Shown piece after piece: positions 37,401-49,344 of a DNA stretch of 64,000 bases. Within the stretch, counting starts at the first letter, position 1. Every line of letters begins with the position of its first letter. The notes below the pieces were generated by a model, which was not told the DNA's origin, ran no database searches, and worked only from the letters and a program-made list of their open reading frames with translations. The translations under genes and the position numbers were made by a program. Origin of the DNA: Phorcus lineatus (Eukaryota > Mollusca > Gastropoda > Trochida > Trochidae); NCBI GenBank assembly GCA_921293015.1, contig OV121090.1:2418001-2482000 (forward strand), in the 5' to 3' direction.

Positions 37401-40400
37401 TTTCTCTTGCAAATTAAATTTGCTCCAAAAAAATGAATTGTCTCATGTTTGGATAATGAGTGAAGTGTGTATGTGTATGTATAAATGACATGTTTGGCGA
37501 AGTTCGTTGAATATCAAGGTTGACTAGATCATATTTCAACCTGATTTTCTGTCAAAAAATATCCTGAAATCTTATTTAATGAACAATTTATGTCATCAAG
37601 TAGAATGTTTGTGCACATACCTTTCCTACAGATGAGAAGAATTCTTCAAGATCCCTCGGCCTAATTCTAGCGGAGAGCTGCATACAGAAAATGGTCCTAG
37701 CATCCCGTTCTTCTGGTGTCAATTCTGGTAATGGATCCCTGCAGAGATGAGAAAGAATTTATCATTTACACCAGGTTGTAATGCGAGGGTTATTATCAAT
37801 TACTGAACAACATAATACTTGCTTTCCCCAAGAACCAATACTTATAATAATAATGATTTTTTTTTTTTCAATAAATATACCATACACAATTGAATGAGAA
37901 ACTACCAAAGATAGAAAAACAACATTTATCTATTTTCAGTCAAATCTGCTATTAATGAAATATTAAACCTCAAGTATAAAAATACACACAATGACATGTT
38001 CTGTAAATCTACTTTTCGTTGACTTGAAACAAAAGATATCTTTCAATCAAGAACATTCTTTCCCACCTGACAGGACTCTTGCTGAAGCTTCGTTGCCGTC
38101 TCCGTTCATTCGACCGGCTGCGCCTCTTCTTGATGGGCGAGACGCTCCTCTTGCGTTCCCTGTCCCGGCTACGTCGATGTTTGTCTCTCCTGTCTTTCCC
38201 TCGTCCAGATCTGTCTCGACTGCGACTGCGTTTCTCTCTGCTTCGACTTCTGCGCTTCCTCTCTCGATCTCGATCCCTGTCTCGATCGCGATCTCTATCC
38301 CGTTCACGATCCCGATCTTTGTGACTTCAGGAAAATTGAATGGAAAGGTAACACATGTGTGGAAACATCTTTTTATTTATTATGAGAACAAGGAGTTCTA
38401 CATGGCTTAAATGGTTAAATCAAAATTTTCAAAATGTGATTTCAAAAACTTGTAACAACGATTTTGAATTACTTTTACCATACAGAGAAGGTAATTGAAT
38501 GGTTTGTCATAAATTGGTAACTCACCTTTTCCTCTCACGGCTTTTACTCCTACTTCTGCTTTTCTTCTTTCTAAAAAGAAATTCAATAGATACAAATAAA
38601 GTGAAATTACACTGACAATGTAAACAGATATCTAAACAAGACTTCTATTCATAGAATCAATTATTTGAATACATTTACAGTAAACAATCTCATAAATACG
38701 GGTTAATTACAACTATTCACTTAGAAAAATGAAACTTTATTACAAGACAAAGAAAACATATTTCATGAAGATTAAGAGCCATTAACATTAACATCGTTTA
38801 TTCAAACTTCGACATTTATCATTATCAATCTTAGACCTGCACAACCAAGATAATTTCATGATAGACAAGTACATTTCAGGAAAAGGAGGTAGAATATTTC
38901 TTATGAAGGAATAATCCTTGACCTCTACTGAATACATAGAGTGAGCGAGTCCTACATTTGACTAATCATAGGGCTCACATACCTGCTTCATTCTCAGGTT
39001 AGCATCAATTTCATACATCTTGCTCTTAAAGCACTCAAAGTGACACCTATTGCAATGTATAGAACAGATCAGAATTAGAAATGTTAGCTAAAACGATGAA
39101 GTTACTCAGGATGCCTGCAGCCTAAAAAGGAAATAAAACTCAGTGAGTTGATGCTGCCCACGAAAGGAAATGACTGTCCCATTCTGTGCAATCGCCTTCA
39201 AGCGGAAAGATTGTTTTCCTCATTTTCTCTTGGCAAATATTTCTGCCGAGGTTATCCCTGACCCATTGCCAATGGGTGTCCTTTCAGATCTACAGAAACC
39301 ATCAAAAATAGGCAAATTCAAACTTTCAGATTCAAGATTTCCACCAATAATTCATTGAAGACTGATTCTAGTCCAAAAGGCTAATCAGTGAATCACAAAA
39401 ACTATTGAGAAAACAAAATGATTCCTTAGATACAAAATACTTCTGAATAAAAGCTTCCTTGATAGATATATTGACAATGATATACCACTAGCAAAAGCTA
39501 ATTATAAAAGGCCAAGAAGAAAATGGGCAAATATAGAGTGGTTCAGTCAAAACTGGGTATGTTTATCAAAAATTTGGACTGCAACCTTCTTGATAAGCCA
39601 ATTTTCTATCACAAATTTCAAATAATTTTTGTTTATCTCACCTTTTCTTTTCTTCATGTGAGCCACTTCTCTTGCCGTCTCCCTGCGAGGCCAAAACAGC
39701 ACATTGATGAAACAGCACAGCAAAGGGTGAAGAAAGGAGAACAAATCAAAAAGGAATTAGTTCACTTGCAAACATAGATTGCTCTACTTATAGGGTGGCT
39801 AAAATCTTTCATTGAAAGCCTCTTATTACCATATCAGGGCTGAAATAGAACTTGTTAACATAACAGAACCCCCTACCACAATATAATGAAAACATTCCAT
39901 AAAATCTTGTCGGTTACTAAAAGGTTTTCTATTTTCCACTCCAAAAAAATAAATAAATGAAAGACAGATCTCAAGATTAAATTTTTTCTAAAAAACATCA
40001 TTACTGCCAAAGCTATCAAAAAGCAAAGTCAAAATGATAATGAATACTGTTGTTTGTTCAACCATTGACTGGACAATAACTACAAAACAAATAAGAATTA
40101 TTACTGAACAGTATGGAATGTGTTCAATCTATTGCAACCTAGAAGAGCATATTTGCGAGCACACATACAACATGATTCTTAAAACTGATGCAAGGTGAAT
40201 ATCAATCCTGTTCTTTGGAGCGGACTTTGATGGATTCATGTTCATGGCATAATGTCAGGATGCTAAGTCCTCACAAGATGTAGGTCAGGCTCCGGCTGCT
40301 GTCCAACGTCCAAGAGTTATCTGAGATGAGACGAGGGGCAAAGTTTCAGTGGGCTTTTTCATACTAATATACACGTGTACAGTCAGACAATTACATGTTT

Positions 40401-41375
40401 ACTTTTGTTTAACATCTCTTTAAAAGTTGCTTCAAAAGAAATGAGGAAACTTTCTCTACTTAGTTACATAACACTGCTTATTTCTGTATATTTTTGTAAA
40501 AAGTTGTTTGATTTTAGTTTGTTATGCTTCATCAAGCCTGATGATTGAATAAAATCACTTTTTTACTATATTTTTTAAAAAACAAGCCAAAAGCTTTCTA
40601 GGAATGTTTAAAACGTAATTTTTGAATTTCTTAATTTGTAACTACCATCATGCAGGGTTTTCAGTATTTATAAAGAACCGTATTTGTCACTTGACGGACT
40701 AATTTATTGCTGACGTTTTACGATTGTTATATAGTGTTATTTTGGGGATACCTTGGATTCTGTCATGAATGCCATGAAGCACAGAGGGTACTAGCTGTAC
40801 AAGAAACTGAGTTGGCAATCTGATGGAAAAAAATCACCAGCATAAATAAGGTTGTGAGAAAGTGTGCAACGTGCGAGTAGATACACTTATGGTATTGTTC
40901 TGTTTTTTCACAGCCACTTGGAGCAATATGGTCCCAAAAACACTTTAAAAAATATTAAAGCAGTAAATATCCTTCCGACAAAGGCATTTTACCAGAAAAA
41001 TATATTTGCTGCAAACATCGTAAAAATTCCAACAACACATGCAGTAACATTGAAGTATCAAGAACACAAAAGAAAACATGGTTTACCTTGACAAAGCAAA
41101 GATGGCAAGCCTCTCATAACAAAAATCAACAACAATCTCAACTGTCTTTTTTTTTTCAGAACAATGCCTTGCTTTTTACCAGTAAATTCATGTTCATATA
41201 AAAAAGCAAGTTATAACAAGATTGAAACCATGTTTCTTTTTCAGCTGACAAAGGCCCGATATGTTATCATATGTGATACATCATTGCCAGAATGCTACAA
41301 AATACAAAATGCAATACCCACCTCCTTTTTGTAAGGAGCTTCAAGCATGGCTTCTACATCAAAATCTTCAGACAT
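34456..41375 (-). CDS. RBM39: RNA-binding protein 39 / CAPER-alpha (11 coding exons)
   Basis: U2AF65-like nuclear splicing factor and coactivator. Exons in transcript order: 41375-41322, 39682-39642, 38570-38526, 38324-38067, 37738-37621, 37302-37012, 36594-36529, 36287-36083, 35767-35557, 35167-34983, 34616-34456; all join in frame to 544 aa (human 530). Visible: conserved start FDVEAMLEAPYKKE; Arg-Ser/Arg-Asp domain (about 25-130) with eight-fold RD dipeptides; LTPEERDART, then RRM1 (about 148-224) and RRM2 (about 245-320, RLYVGSLHFNIT); GIDLGATGRLQLMAKLAEG; a Pro/Ala-rich linker (about 377-415); C-terminal U2AF-homology RRM (about 417-544, VYVKCPSIAAAVASVNALHG and ITAAYVPLPNYH). Fifteen bases before the ATG is a CTTGCAG acceptor, so a 5' UTR intron probably precedes it. 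The linker differs most from vertebrates. Confidence 0.96.
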
Positions 41376-43962
41376 CTTCTGTTCTCTATCCTGCAAGATG
41401 AATAGAACCAAATTATGATGGTATGTGAAATGTCACACTGGGTGTTAGCATTTGTGTACTATACTGAACATTACTAATGCAAGTGGGAATTTTCCCTTAT
41501 TAAAAATGGTCCATTCACATGAAAGGAGGAATTCTATTTATAACCAAGGGGAAATTTTAGAACCACTTGGGTCTAAACAAAGCAGAATTTGTAAGGAAAG
41601 AATACTTTAAAATCATGAAAATAACACCATGTGCGCTTTTGGGTTAATGGCATTGCCTTTTCACTTGTTTTCCGTAACAAACCTCCATTACAAAACTAGG
41701 TCAGTACTGATAGGGAAATAATGTTTAGGTTATTTGATAAGGGAAAAGAACAGAGGTTAAACGACTTAACAGGGGTAACAATATGACAAAAGTAGAAAGA
41801 TAAACCATATCCCCAAGATAGAATTATTTGTACCAAATCGAAAATTTTCGAAAATTACATTTTTGTTTAGGGCTAAAAGTTTCTAAATATCAGTAGGCCT
41901 AGCTGACATTACTAACGACTTTATCACATTAAGGTAAAAGGTGAAAGAGACTAATATAACAATCAATATCGGAAAAATTTGATACAAATGCAGGCATACC
42001 TGTGATTTTAAATAGCGTCCTAAAAGTGATAAATAATAGCACACCATCAAAGACACGCAAGTAAGTCGAACATATTATTACTTCCTCAAAATAAAAATAC
42101 AAAAGTAAAGCAATTCAGAAATGGATTTGTTGCATAAATCAAACTCACACCGTGCTCTTAGATTATTTTGAATGATTGCGACGAAGAATAAACGCCTAGG
42201 TGTCCTTCCAATATCCTTTGAAATCGAATTTCGGTCGTTGGCCACACGCAATGGCTTCTGAAGGGGGGTCACGTTTACAAATTCACGGCGTCCTTACAAG
42301 GGGAGGTAATTGTAATCTTACCTTACTGTAGAATACCACCAAAACATGATGGGCTATCTTTCGAAAAGACGAGTTTGATGTATATTACTCCTCTATAGCA
42401 TTCTTCTCAATACAAGAAATGTCTTCAATGTTATCTTTAATGTTTTCATTTACATGGTACATATCATTACGTCTAAAACAATCAGAATTCATACCAGGGA
42501 CTGGGAAAGACACCTTTGACATTGGGCCATTTTGAGGGCTTTTAGTCATTTTCAGAATTTTGAATGGGCCATTCACCTTTGTAGCAATGGTAAAATTTCC
42601 AATTGTGATGGGCCATTTTTTCATCCAATGTGCAATATGGCCCATGGCCCCTGCCTTTCCCAATCCCTGCCCTACATAATACATAATAAATTATTTGTTG
42701 GAATTGCCAAACATTAATTAAATTATTGGATTTGTATTTATTGAAGCAAACATGACAAATAAAGTATCTTTTATGGTTGTGGCTGGCAATGTAAACCGAA
42801 GGCGTTACAATCTCAATGAGATGAAACTTGACGCCGATGTGCCATCAAACAAACCGCGTGCGACCTTTTTTTTATAATTGACAGTCAACGTCTAACCTGA
42901 AGAAAACACCATGGCAGAAAGCGCCTATTAGCCAAGTGAATGTGATCGTGTATCTAATTCTACTATAACAATATTTCATTTATATACACCTGAGAGTAGT
43001 GGATTTTTCGTTTATATAATATATAATGATAATAGATATTAAATAATACTAACAAACTTTAATCATGATTAGGTAAAAAAATAAGAGTGTAGTATAACAT
43101 TCAATATCAGAATATTTTTTATACAAATGCAGGCATAGCTGTTTGTGAATAGCGTCCTTGAAGGGATAAATAGTAACACACACACATACATACATACATA
43201 TACGCATAATGGTGGACGTGCGATTTCTCTTGTATTCACCCAATTACGTCTTTCTTGAATGAATACTGTTTATGTGTTTGTGGAAATTGGCATAAACATA
43301 AAAACGTAGACGAACTGTACATAGGTGCACCCATAAAACCCCGCTTATTTGTCCATCTAAAACACTCGCTAAAACGAAAGTATAAACATCTAAAAATAAT
43401 ATTTGTAATACCATCAAAAACGTCAACGAAAATGTCGGAAGACGTAGCCGTTACTATCTAAATCGTGTGTTGCTTTCACCCACTAGTGGAATGGGATGCC
43501 GACATAAAAATATTTACTAACCTCAAATTTAATCAAACCTCTTCATGACTGTGCTTCTAGAACAACGTCTTAGTCATATCACTAAGTTTCCCTGAATGTC
43601 GATGAAATTCATATCTTAGTTCTGTTTTATGTCCCTCTCGTGGAGAACACACGGGCAGATGATAGCTTGTGGAAAGATAATTGTTTTCAATGGCAGGCTC
43701 AGCTCAGAAATCACACTAATTGAACATTTCAGTTCGATTCAGTCATTAAAAAAACTCTCACATTTGTGACACGCTGGCAATTACTGATTAATTGCAAAAT
43801 TAATTGCGGGCTCTGTTGACCACAACAGCTGCTAATGAACAAATTGATCTAGTATTACAATTGGTATGGCAATGTGGCCTACATAAACGTTAGTGCTCTT
43901 TCATACATTAATTAGTATTTAAAAACATTACGTAAGTTTATTTGGATCACACGTCAGGGATA
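41376..43962. other. RBM39 upstream region and flank
   Basis: Expected to hold RBM39 5' UTR exon(s) and promoter, probably near 42150-42320, where the sequence is less AT-rich. It also contains a GGCCATT palindromic element (42494-42665) and a short (AC)n/(ATAC)n tract at about 43178-43202. No gene supported. Confidence 0.45.
42494..42665. mobile_element. Palindromic GGCCATT short element, copy 2
   Basis: Reverse-oriented copy of 11085-11258. Both share blocks such as GACTAAAAGCCCT, GCACATTGGATGAA and AAAGGTGTCTTT, and both have internally complementary ends. About 80 percent similar by eye. Confidence 0.65.
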
Positions 43963-43963
43963 C

Positions 43964-45055
43964 GAGGGGTGTCCCAAAATTTCCGGCCTGACCATCAAAA
44001 TCAAAGAAACATTCAAATTTGTATGACTTATTTTTCGACATAATCACCCTTGACCTCAAAGCATTTGCTCCAGCGTTTTTGTAACATCTGCAACCATCAC
44101 GAGACCACAAAAACTCCTCTACAGCAGCAATGACGCCATCGTCAGTCTCAAACCTTTGGCCACGGAGCTCTGTTTTCAGTCGAGGGGAGAGGAAGAAGTC
44201 TGAGGAGGCTAGGTCTGGAGAAAAGGCAGGGTGGAGGAGAATCCTGAACCCACAATCCTGTGCTGCACTGACTGCAATTTGGGCGGTGTGAACGGGAACA
44301 TTGTCCAGCAACAGCCACAAACCTTTGCGCAGTTTACCCCTTCGTTTCTCTTTGATTTTTTTCTCGTAATTGTCGTAGTTCATTTGCGTAATAAGTGCCA
44401 TTGATTGTAGAACCTTTCTTTAAATAATCAATCATTATTACACCCTGAGAGTCCCAGAAAACGGATGCCATGACCTTCCGACTGGAGGAACAAGATTTGA
44501 ACTTTTTAGGGGTGGGTAACGTGCTGTGTTTCCATTGCATGCTTTGGCTTTTTGTCTCAAGATCAAAATTATGAACCCAGGTTCCATCTTGAGTAACGAC
44601 ATGAGCGAAAAATTATTCTGGGTCTGCGCGATACTCGTCAAGAAGTTGCTGACTGACCATGACACGTTTTCGCTTTTGGTCCTCAGATAACATTCTGGGG
44701 ACCCAGCTTGCTGATACCTCATTTATATGTAAATCCGTTCAACTGATGCTTTACTGATGTGGTGAGTATTAGCTAAGTACCTTTATAGTCACTCGCCTGT
44801 CTTGCATTATTGTGTCAAGAACAGTCTCAATGTTTTCACCTGTGGTGACTTCAGATGGACGACCAGGACGGGGCTCGTCTTTAATAGTGCTTACCCTACC
44901 CCGTTTAAATTCAGCACACCAATGCTTAATGGTGCTATATGAAGGGCAGAGTTACCTAATGTTTGTAACATATCCCCATAAATTTCCTTTGGAGTGTATT
45001 TTTTCAAACTCAGATATTTGATAACAGCCCTACATTCTCCTTTCTCCATTTCGGT
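43964..45055 (-). pseudogene. Broken mariner transposase (DD34D type)
   Basis: The start resembles mariner transposases (MEKGECRAVIKYLSLKK, from about 45055). A middle part has QDGTWVHNFDLETKSQ, the C-terminal part IKEKRRGKLRKGLWLLLDN, then PVHTA and HPAFSPDLASSDFFLSP. The second and third catalytic Asp (LLDN, SSD) are 34 residues apart, as in DD34D mariners; the first lies in QDGTW. The gene is dead: the N-terminal frame breaks after about 50 codons, a TAA (near 44613-44615) interrupts the middle, and a frameshift lies near 44350-44400. Confidence 0.85.
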
Positions 45056-45196
45056 AAAAGATGTGAGGGTACCTTCGAATGACAGGCTATTTTATGCAAT
45101 TGAAGATATGAAACTCGTGATTCTCATGTCATTTACACGTCAATGAAGGTTCTTCATGCACGCACAGTATGGTTGCGTTTCAGGCATGTTTTTATA

Positions 45197-45771
45197 TTAA
45201 AGTCATAGTCTCATTTTTGCAAGGCAAATTGTAATGCACGCCGGACAAATAGTTTATCACTCACAAAAATCTTTCCCCTGACGTTTGCAACAATTTTCAG
45301 AAATCTGTGTGCATTCTAGCCCTCAATAATGAAGTTCAAAACACCCTACCCCATGTCTTTGGCGAGCGTTAGTCCTTTCCACGTCATTTCGCTAAGGCCA
45401 TGACATAGAATGCATGAAATTTCCCAGCTAAATATCCATTGAAAATAGCCAATAGCTTACAATTTTTCAGTACAGAAATAACAAAAAGGTGGTAAACTCA
45501 ATGAAGAATGCGTCTGTCATAAGTATCAGCGCTGCAATTAATAGATTTCCTGTATTTCGTACTCGCGATGGGATTGCACTTGATTCGGTAACTCTTCGGT
45601 CTGAAACGGCATACGCCAATAAGCAGCGTCTTCCTAAACTTTAAAACTGGCTTTAAAATGAAAATCTTTGCAGACGCGACAGGACATATTGGTGTAAGTG
45701 ATCGGATTTTTGCTCGTGAAGAATAATTAGCCCAGTTTGGTTGCCTTACAAACTTGAGACTATGACTTTAA
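45197..45771. mobile_element. TTAA-flanked element nested in mariner
   Basis: 575 bp with TTAA at both ends and inverted repeats beginning AGTCATAGTCTCA on each side. It sits between the mariner transposase start and the right mariner end, so it inserted after the mariner. Copy A at 30271-30835 is in the opposite orientation. No coding capacity. Confidence 0.85.
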
Positions 45772-45864
45772 GGCCGGAAACTTTTGGGACAACCCTCGTA
45801 CCTGCCCCAATTTTTTCCAAACCCACATCGATACCCCAACCCCTCGCCCTGAATCTGTTATAAA

Positions 45865-46130
45865 GTTCGAATAGAGGCCGGGGGTATGGCTGTTTAAGTA
45901 AATACACGCCGGGTCTCGAAAAGGCGCCTGGTCTCGAATACACGCCGGGTGATAAGTTGATTAATTAATTAATGATCACGTAGTTGAATGCAAATAATGT
46001 ATTAGGACCTGGACGAAATTTCCTACTAGAAAATTAATAGACGCCGGGTCTCGAATACACGCCGGGGGTAAAGGGGGTCTGAAAAAATAGACGCTAGGGG
46101 CGTCTATTCGAGGAAATACGGTACTATTGT
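45865..46130. repeat. GC-rich ACGCCGGGT-motif repeat, copy 1
   Basis: Unusually GC-rich patch with repeated ACGCCGGGTCTCGAA-like units near 45905, 45943, 46032 and 46056. It ends GGCGTCTATTCGAGGAAATACGG; its left end has the inverse-type CGAATAGAGGCC. The inverted CGAATAGA/TCTATTCG ends suggest a small transposon. Confidence 0.55.
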
Positions 46131-46266
46131 TTTTATGTAAAGGCGACGTGTATTGGTGTGTCTGATATGCATAAGCTCGCTGTTGCATGATTTTCAATAT
46201 TTTTCATTTCCATTAATTCATTATATCAATAGAAAGCTAGAGCGAATGCATATGGCATCATTGCCC

Positions 46267-46751
46267 TTAAAGGGACACAGAGTTAATGTGTTGGTATCGT
46301 GAATATGTCAAATTTCATCCATGGTGTAAATCTCTCGAGAAGTAGTTTTTTTTTATATTAAAATTGTCTCCTTAATGCTTAACAGTTCAGTGTAGTGACA
46401 AGAAACAGGTGAAAGGTGTGATTAGTGATCGAAAACCGGAAAATGGAGCTCGCCAGTGACTCATAGTTTTAGAAACTTATCAAAAGTTACAAAGACAAAT
46501 ATTGTTTGGTAGTGTTCAATATCATTGTACATGTATGTCATTTAACTAGTGTTCATGTAAATGAAACGCAGAATTTCAAAACCAATCGACAGCCATTTTT
46601 CGACTATCACTGCAGATAAAAAAAAATAATTTGGCACTTTAGAGATTAACTTTTAGGAGGCGATTTGAACTTAGCGCAGGGCCAATGGTATTTTGGTTTA
46701 TATTTATGGCTTCCACATCACACAATTATAAAACATTCCCTGTCACTTTAA
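46267..46751. mobile_element. Possible TTAA-flanked element
   Basis: TTAA at both ends, with short related termini (AGGGACACAGAG on the left, AGTGACAGGGAA read inward from the right). Noncoding. Weaker than the other examples because the inverted repeat is short and imperfect. Confidence 0.4.
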
Positions 46752-46984
46752 ATAGACAACAAGAGCGAAAGTAGTTAGTTAGTACTTTTTCTTCCGAAGA
46801 AAGCATTGAGGGTATAGGATGGCACTTGTTAGGATCTACAGTGTGAAGAAATCACCATCTACGTTTAAATCTGGGTGAATTGCCACTGTGGCCCCTATTA
46901 TTGGTGAAATGATGTAATGTTCAATTCATAATAAAATTTGCCATCGGAGTCTACAAAATGCCCAAAGGTGTAACAGTAACATAA

Positions 46985-47112
46985 TTAGGTGTAACATAAT
47001 TGCTCGAATACAACCGGGTACAGCATGTACAACACACGCCTCGAAAATAAGGGTTAAGGAGATAAGGGGGTAACAAAATAGAACCCAAGGGTTGTTTCGA
47101 TGAAATACAGTA
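46985..47112. repeat. ACGCCGGGT-motif repeat, copy 2 (decayed)
   Basis: A diverged version of the 45865-46130 block: CTCGAATACAACCGGGTAC, ACACGCCTCGAAAATAAGGG, and an end TTTCGATGAAATACAGTA corresponding to ATTCGAGGAAATACGGTA. Confidence 0.45.
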
Positions 47113-47145
47113 CGCTGTCAACATTAGCACACTGGAGAGTTGAAC

Positions 47146-47660
47146 TTAAAGAGCCACTCCGTGATTTTCATAGCATATTATTTATCTTTGATATGAACCT
47201 TAATGTCATATGTGGTGATATAAAATCAAAACATCTTCACTTTTCATGTCCAAAAGACATATATAAGACAAATACTGGTTTTCCATGGAAATCTAAAAAC
47301 AGCCTTATAAATGCACAGAGGTGAAGATATCACTCCATTATACATGTGGCTTAAATAAAAGTCACAGTACCATAGGTCCTGACTAAAGTTCAAATTGTCC
47401 CTCATAACTTATATCTCTAACTTTAAAGTGTCAAAAGTATGATATTTCTTGTTTTCAATGAAAAAACCCTGAGCCTTCTAAATGTTAGGGAGTCGAATTT
47501 CTGCTTCCAATTTACATGTATATGAATGACCTAATAAACACTTTCAATTAATATTTGACTCTGTGTCTGTTGTAAATTAGTTTCCAAACTTACGTTTGAG
47601 ACATTGACGCACACCATTGTCTGGTTTTTGGTCACAAATCATAACTTGAATCCGTTTAAT
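47146..47660. mobile_element. GAGCCACTC-family element, truncated or decayed
   Basis: Begins TTAAAGAGCCACTCCGTGAT and follows the reverse complement of 14952-15418 (CATATTATTTATCTTTG, TGTCATATGTGGTGATA, GACAAATACTGGTTTTCC). The far inverted repeat is not recognisable. Confidence 0.65.
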
Positions 47661-47689
47661 GTCACTATTCTGAACTAGAATAGTGTGAT

Positions 47690-47953
47690 CAGCTTCCTCA
47701 GGTCAAGGGTATAAATCCTGCCAGGGTCTCAGCAACTTTGTCTGCAGTAAAGAACTTTTCTACACACAGTAGGGTATGTGTTCAATAATACACTGAATTT
47801 CAGTGCAGTACCACCCATTGTTTGCTGATTCCAGCCATTGGTGACAGGTTTCAATGCAATACATAGCCGCAATGTGTAGTAATACTGGCAGTAGTTATAT
47901 AAGTCGAATACTTTTAAAAGCAGCCTACAACCCAAATCACCTCATCTCACCTG
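47690..47953 (+). mobile_element. SINE copy, 5' truncated
   Basis: Matches 29952-30270 from the degenerate box-B area (ATAAATCCTGCCAGGGTCTC) through CAACTTTGTCTGCAGTA and GTGCAGTACCACCCATTG to the CACCTCA-type tail. The tRNA-like head is mostly gone. Confidence 0.75.
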
Positions 47954-49064
47954 ATTGGAGACCAAGTGCTTGGTAGAGGACATATGGGCCACTATTCTGT
48001 TTTTGATCAATACATATCTATACCTTCATGTTATCCCTGTAGTAAACAGATTAGCAAGGAAATTATACTTCTCCGCAACAGTCAGTGTTTGTCGATGAAA
48101 TGACACTATTGATAACATTAAACACACGACTCCAACAGCACACACAGTATCTCTTAAAATCAAAACTTTAAATAAAAATCTAAATGAACTTTAAGCTTCT
48201 TAGTTTATTTGCTCCTTGAGAAAAAAAAGAAAATATGTATTAGGGTTTGGTCCTTGTGGCCTTTTTTTGGGGATCACAGGGTCACGAAACCCATGAATCA
48301 AACTACTAGTACTCAATAGTGAAGGGGTCTGTACAGAAGATTTCAGCTTTTTATGTCTTTTCCTTCCGGAAAAGAAAAGAAAAGAAAAATAGATTCCTAG
48401 GGAAAACCAACTTAAAAATCTACAGTGTCAAGAGTCCTATCACAAGATATCGGCTTGAGGATGAAGAGGTTTTTAGGGCAGGAAGCCTGTGACCTTTACA
48501 TAAGAAAATCTACAATTTATAATCCCCACTTGAGAAAGTACCTGTATACCAGATTTCAACACATTTTAAATTGAACAAAACAAACTAAATAAATGGGAGG
48601 CAAGTACAATCAGCAACTGCTTTTAAAATGCTTTTAATGACACTAAGTAATTTTCTGTATATCCAAAGAATGAATCAGTGACCCCTACTATAAACTTGTA
48701 TTCCATTCACGACATACTTACTGCTTTGACTTTGCGACTCAATTTCAATTGAACTTACAAATATTCCTATGTGGTGCCAATTTAAAGGGACAGTTTGCAT
48801 GAAATAAAATGACCTTTAAAAATCTGTATTTTTAATGTTTATAAAAAAAACTATTATCTGTAAGTATATGTATTGAGAAATACCTTTAATATCTTGAAAT
48901 ACATTCATAACACTTTGTCATTTGAGTGCAACAGTTGATGATTGCATTAGCTTAATGGAAGTTATCTATGTGCTCTTTACTAAAATATGCTGAGCAAGCA
49001 AAATATGCCCTCATTTCAATTGCATAACTGGATTAGGATATTAATCCTTTTGTATAAAAACCAT

Positions 49065-49218
49065 CATCCTGCTGGGGTAAAACGAATACGCTCTTGCTCC
49101 ACTAAAACTTATGCGCTATGACCTATGATACAGCCAATCAAACACTTATATTGCGATGGTTCACGATATCGCCAAGGGTATATGAGCGGTGCGTATACAT
49201 TTTACCCGAGACAGGATG
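49065..49218. mobile_element. Palindromic MITE, CATCCTG ends
   Basis: 154 bp. The left end is CATCCTGCTGGGGTAAAA; the right end, read inward, is CATCCTGTCTCGGGTAAAA. A GACCTATGATACAGCCAATC core follows. A decayed relative lies at about 31786-31935. Confidence 0.65.
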
Positions 49219-49344
49219 AAAAAACATGAATAAACAGAAATTTGGCGATTAATTTTTATATACACAAGAGAACCTTCCCTGCAATGATTTAAACCTCAGC
49301 AAGATGATAACTCAGTTTATTTGTATCTCTACTACATTCATTGG

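Larger units (their letters stand above)
43963..45798 (-). mobile_element. Mariner-family DNA transposon (with nested element)
   Basis: The ends are inverted repeats: CGAGGGGTGTCCCAAAAT on the left, and CGAGGGTTGTCCCAAAAG read inward from the right, both continuing to TTTCCGGCC. The TA dinucleotides at 43961-43962 and 45799-45800 fit the mariner target duplication. Removing the nested 45197-45771 element leaves about 1.27 kb, the usual mariner length. Confidence 0.9.

Noticed and set aside
42385..42684. 99-codon minus-strand frame
   Set aside because: Lies in the palindromic GGCCATT element; the other copy has no matching frame.
47100..47324. Short frame near 47.1 kb, and its counterpart at 15240-15422
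   Set aside because: Both lie in GAGCCACTC-family elements; the similarity is DNA repeat similarity, with no sign of coding constraint.
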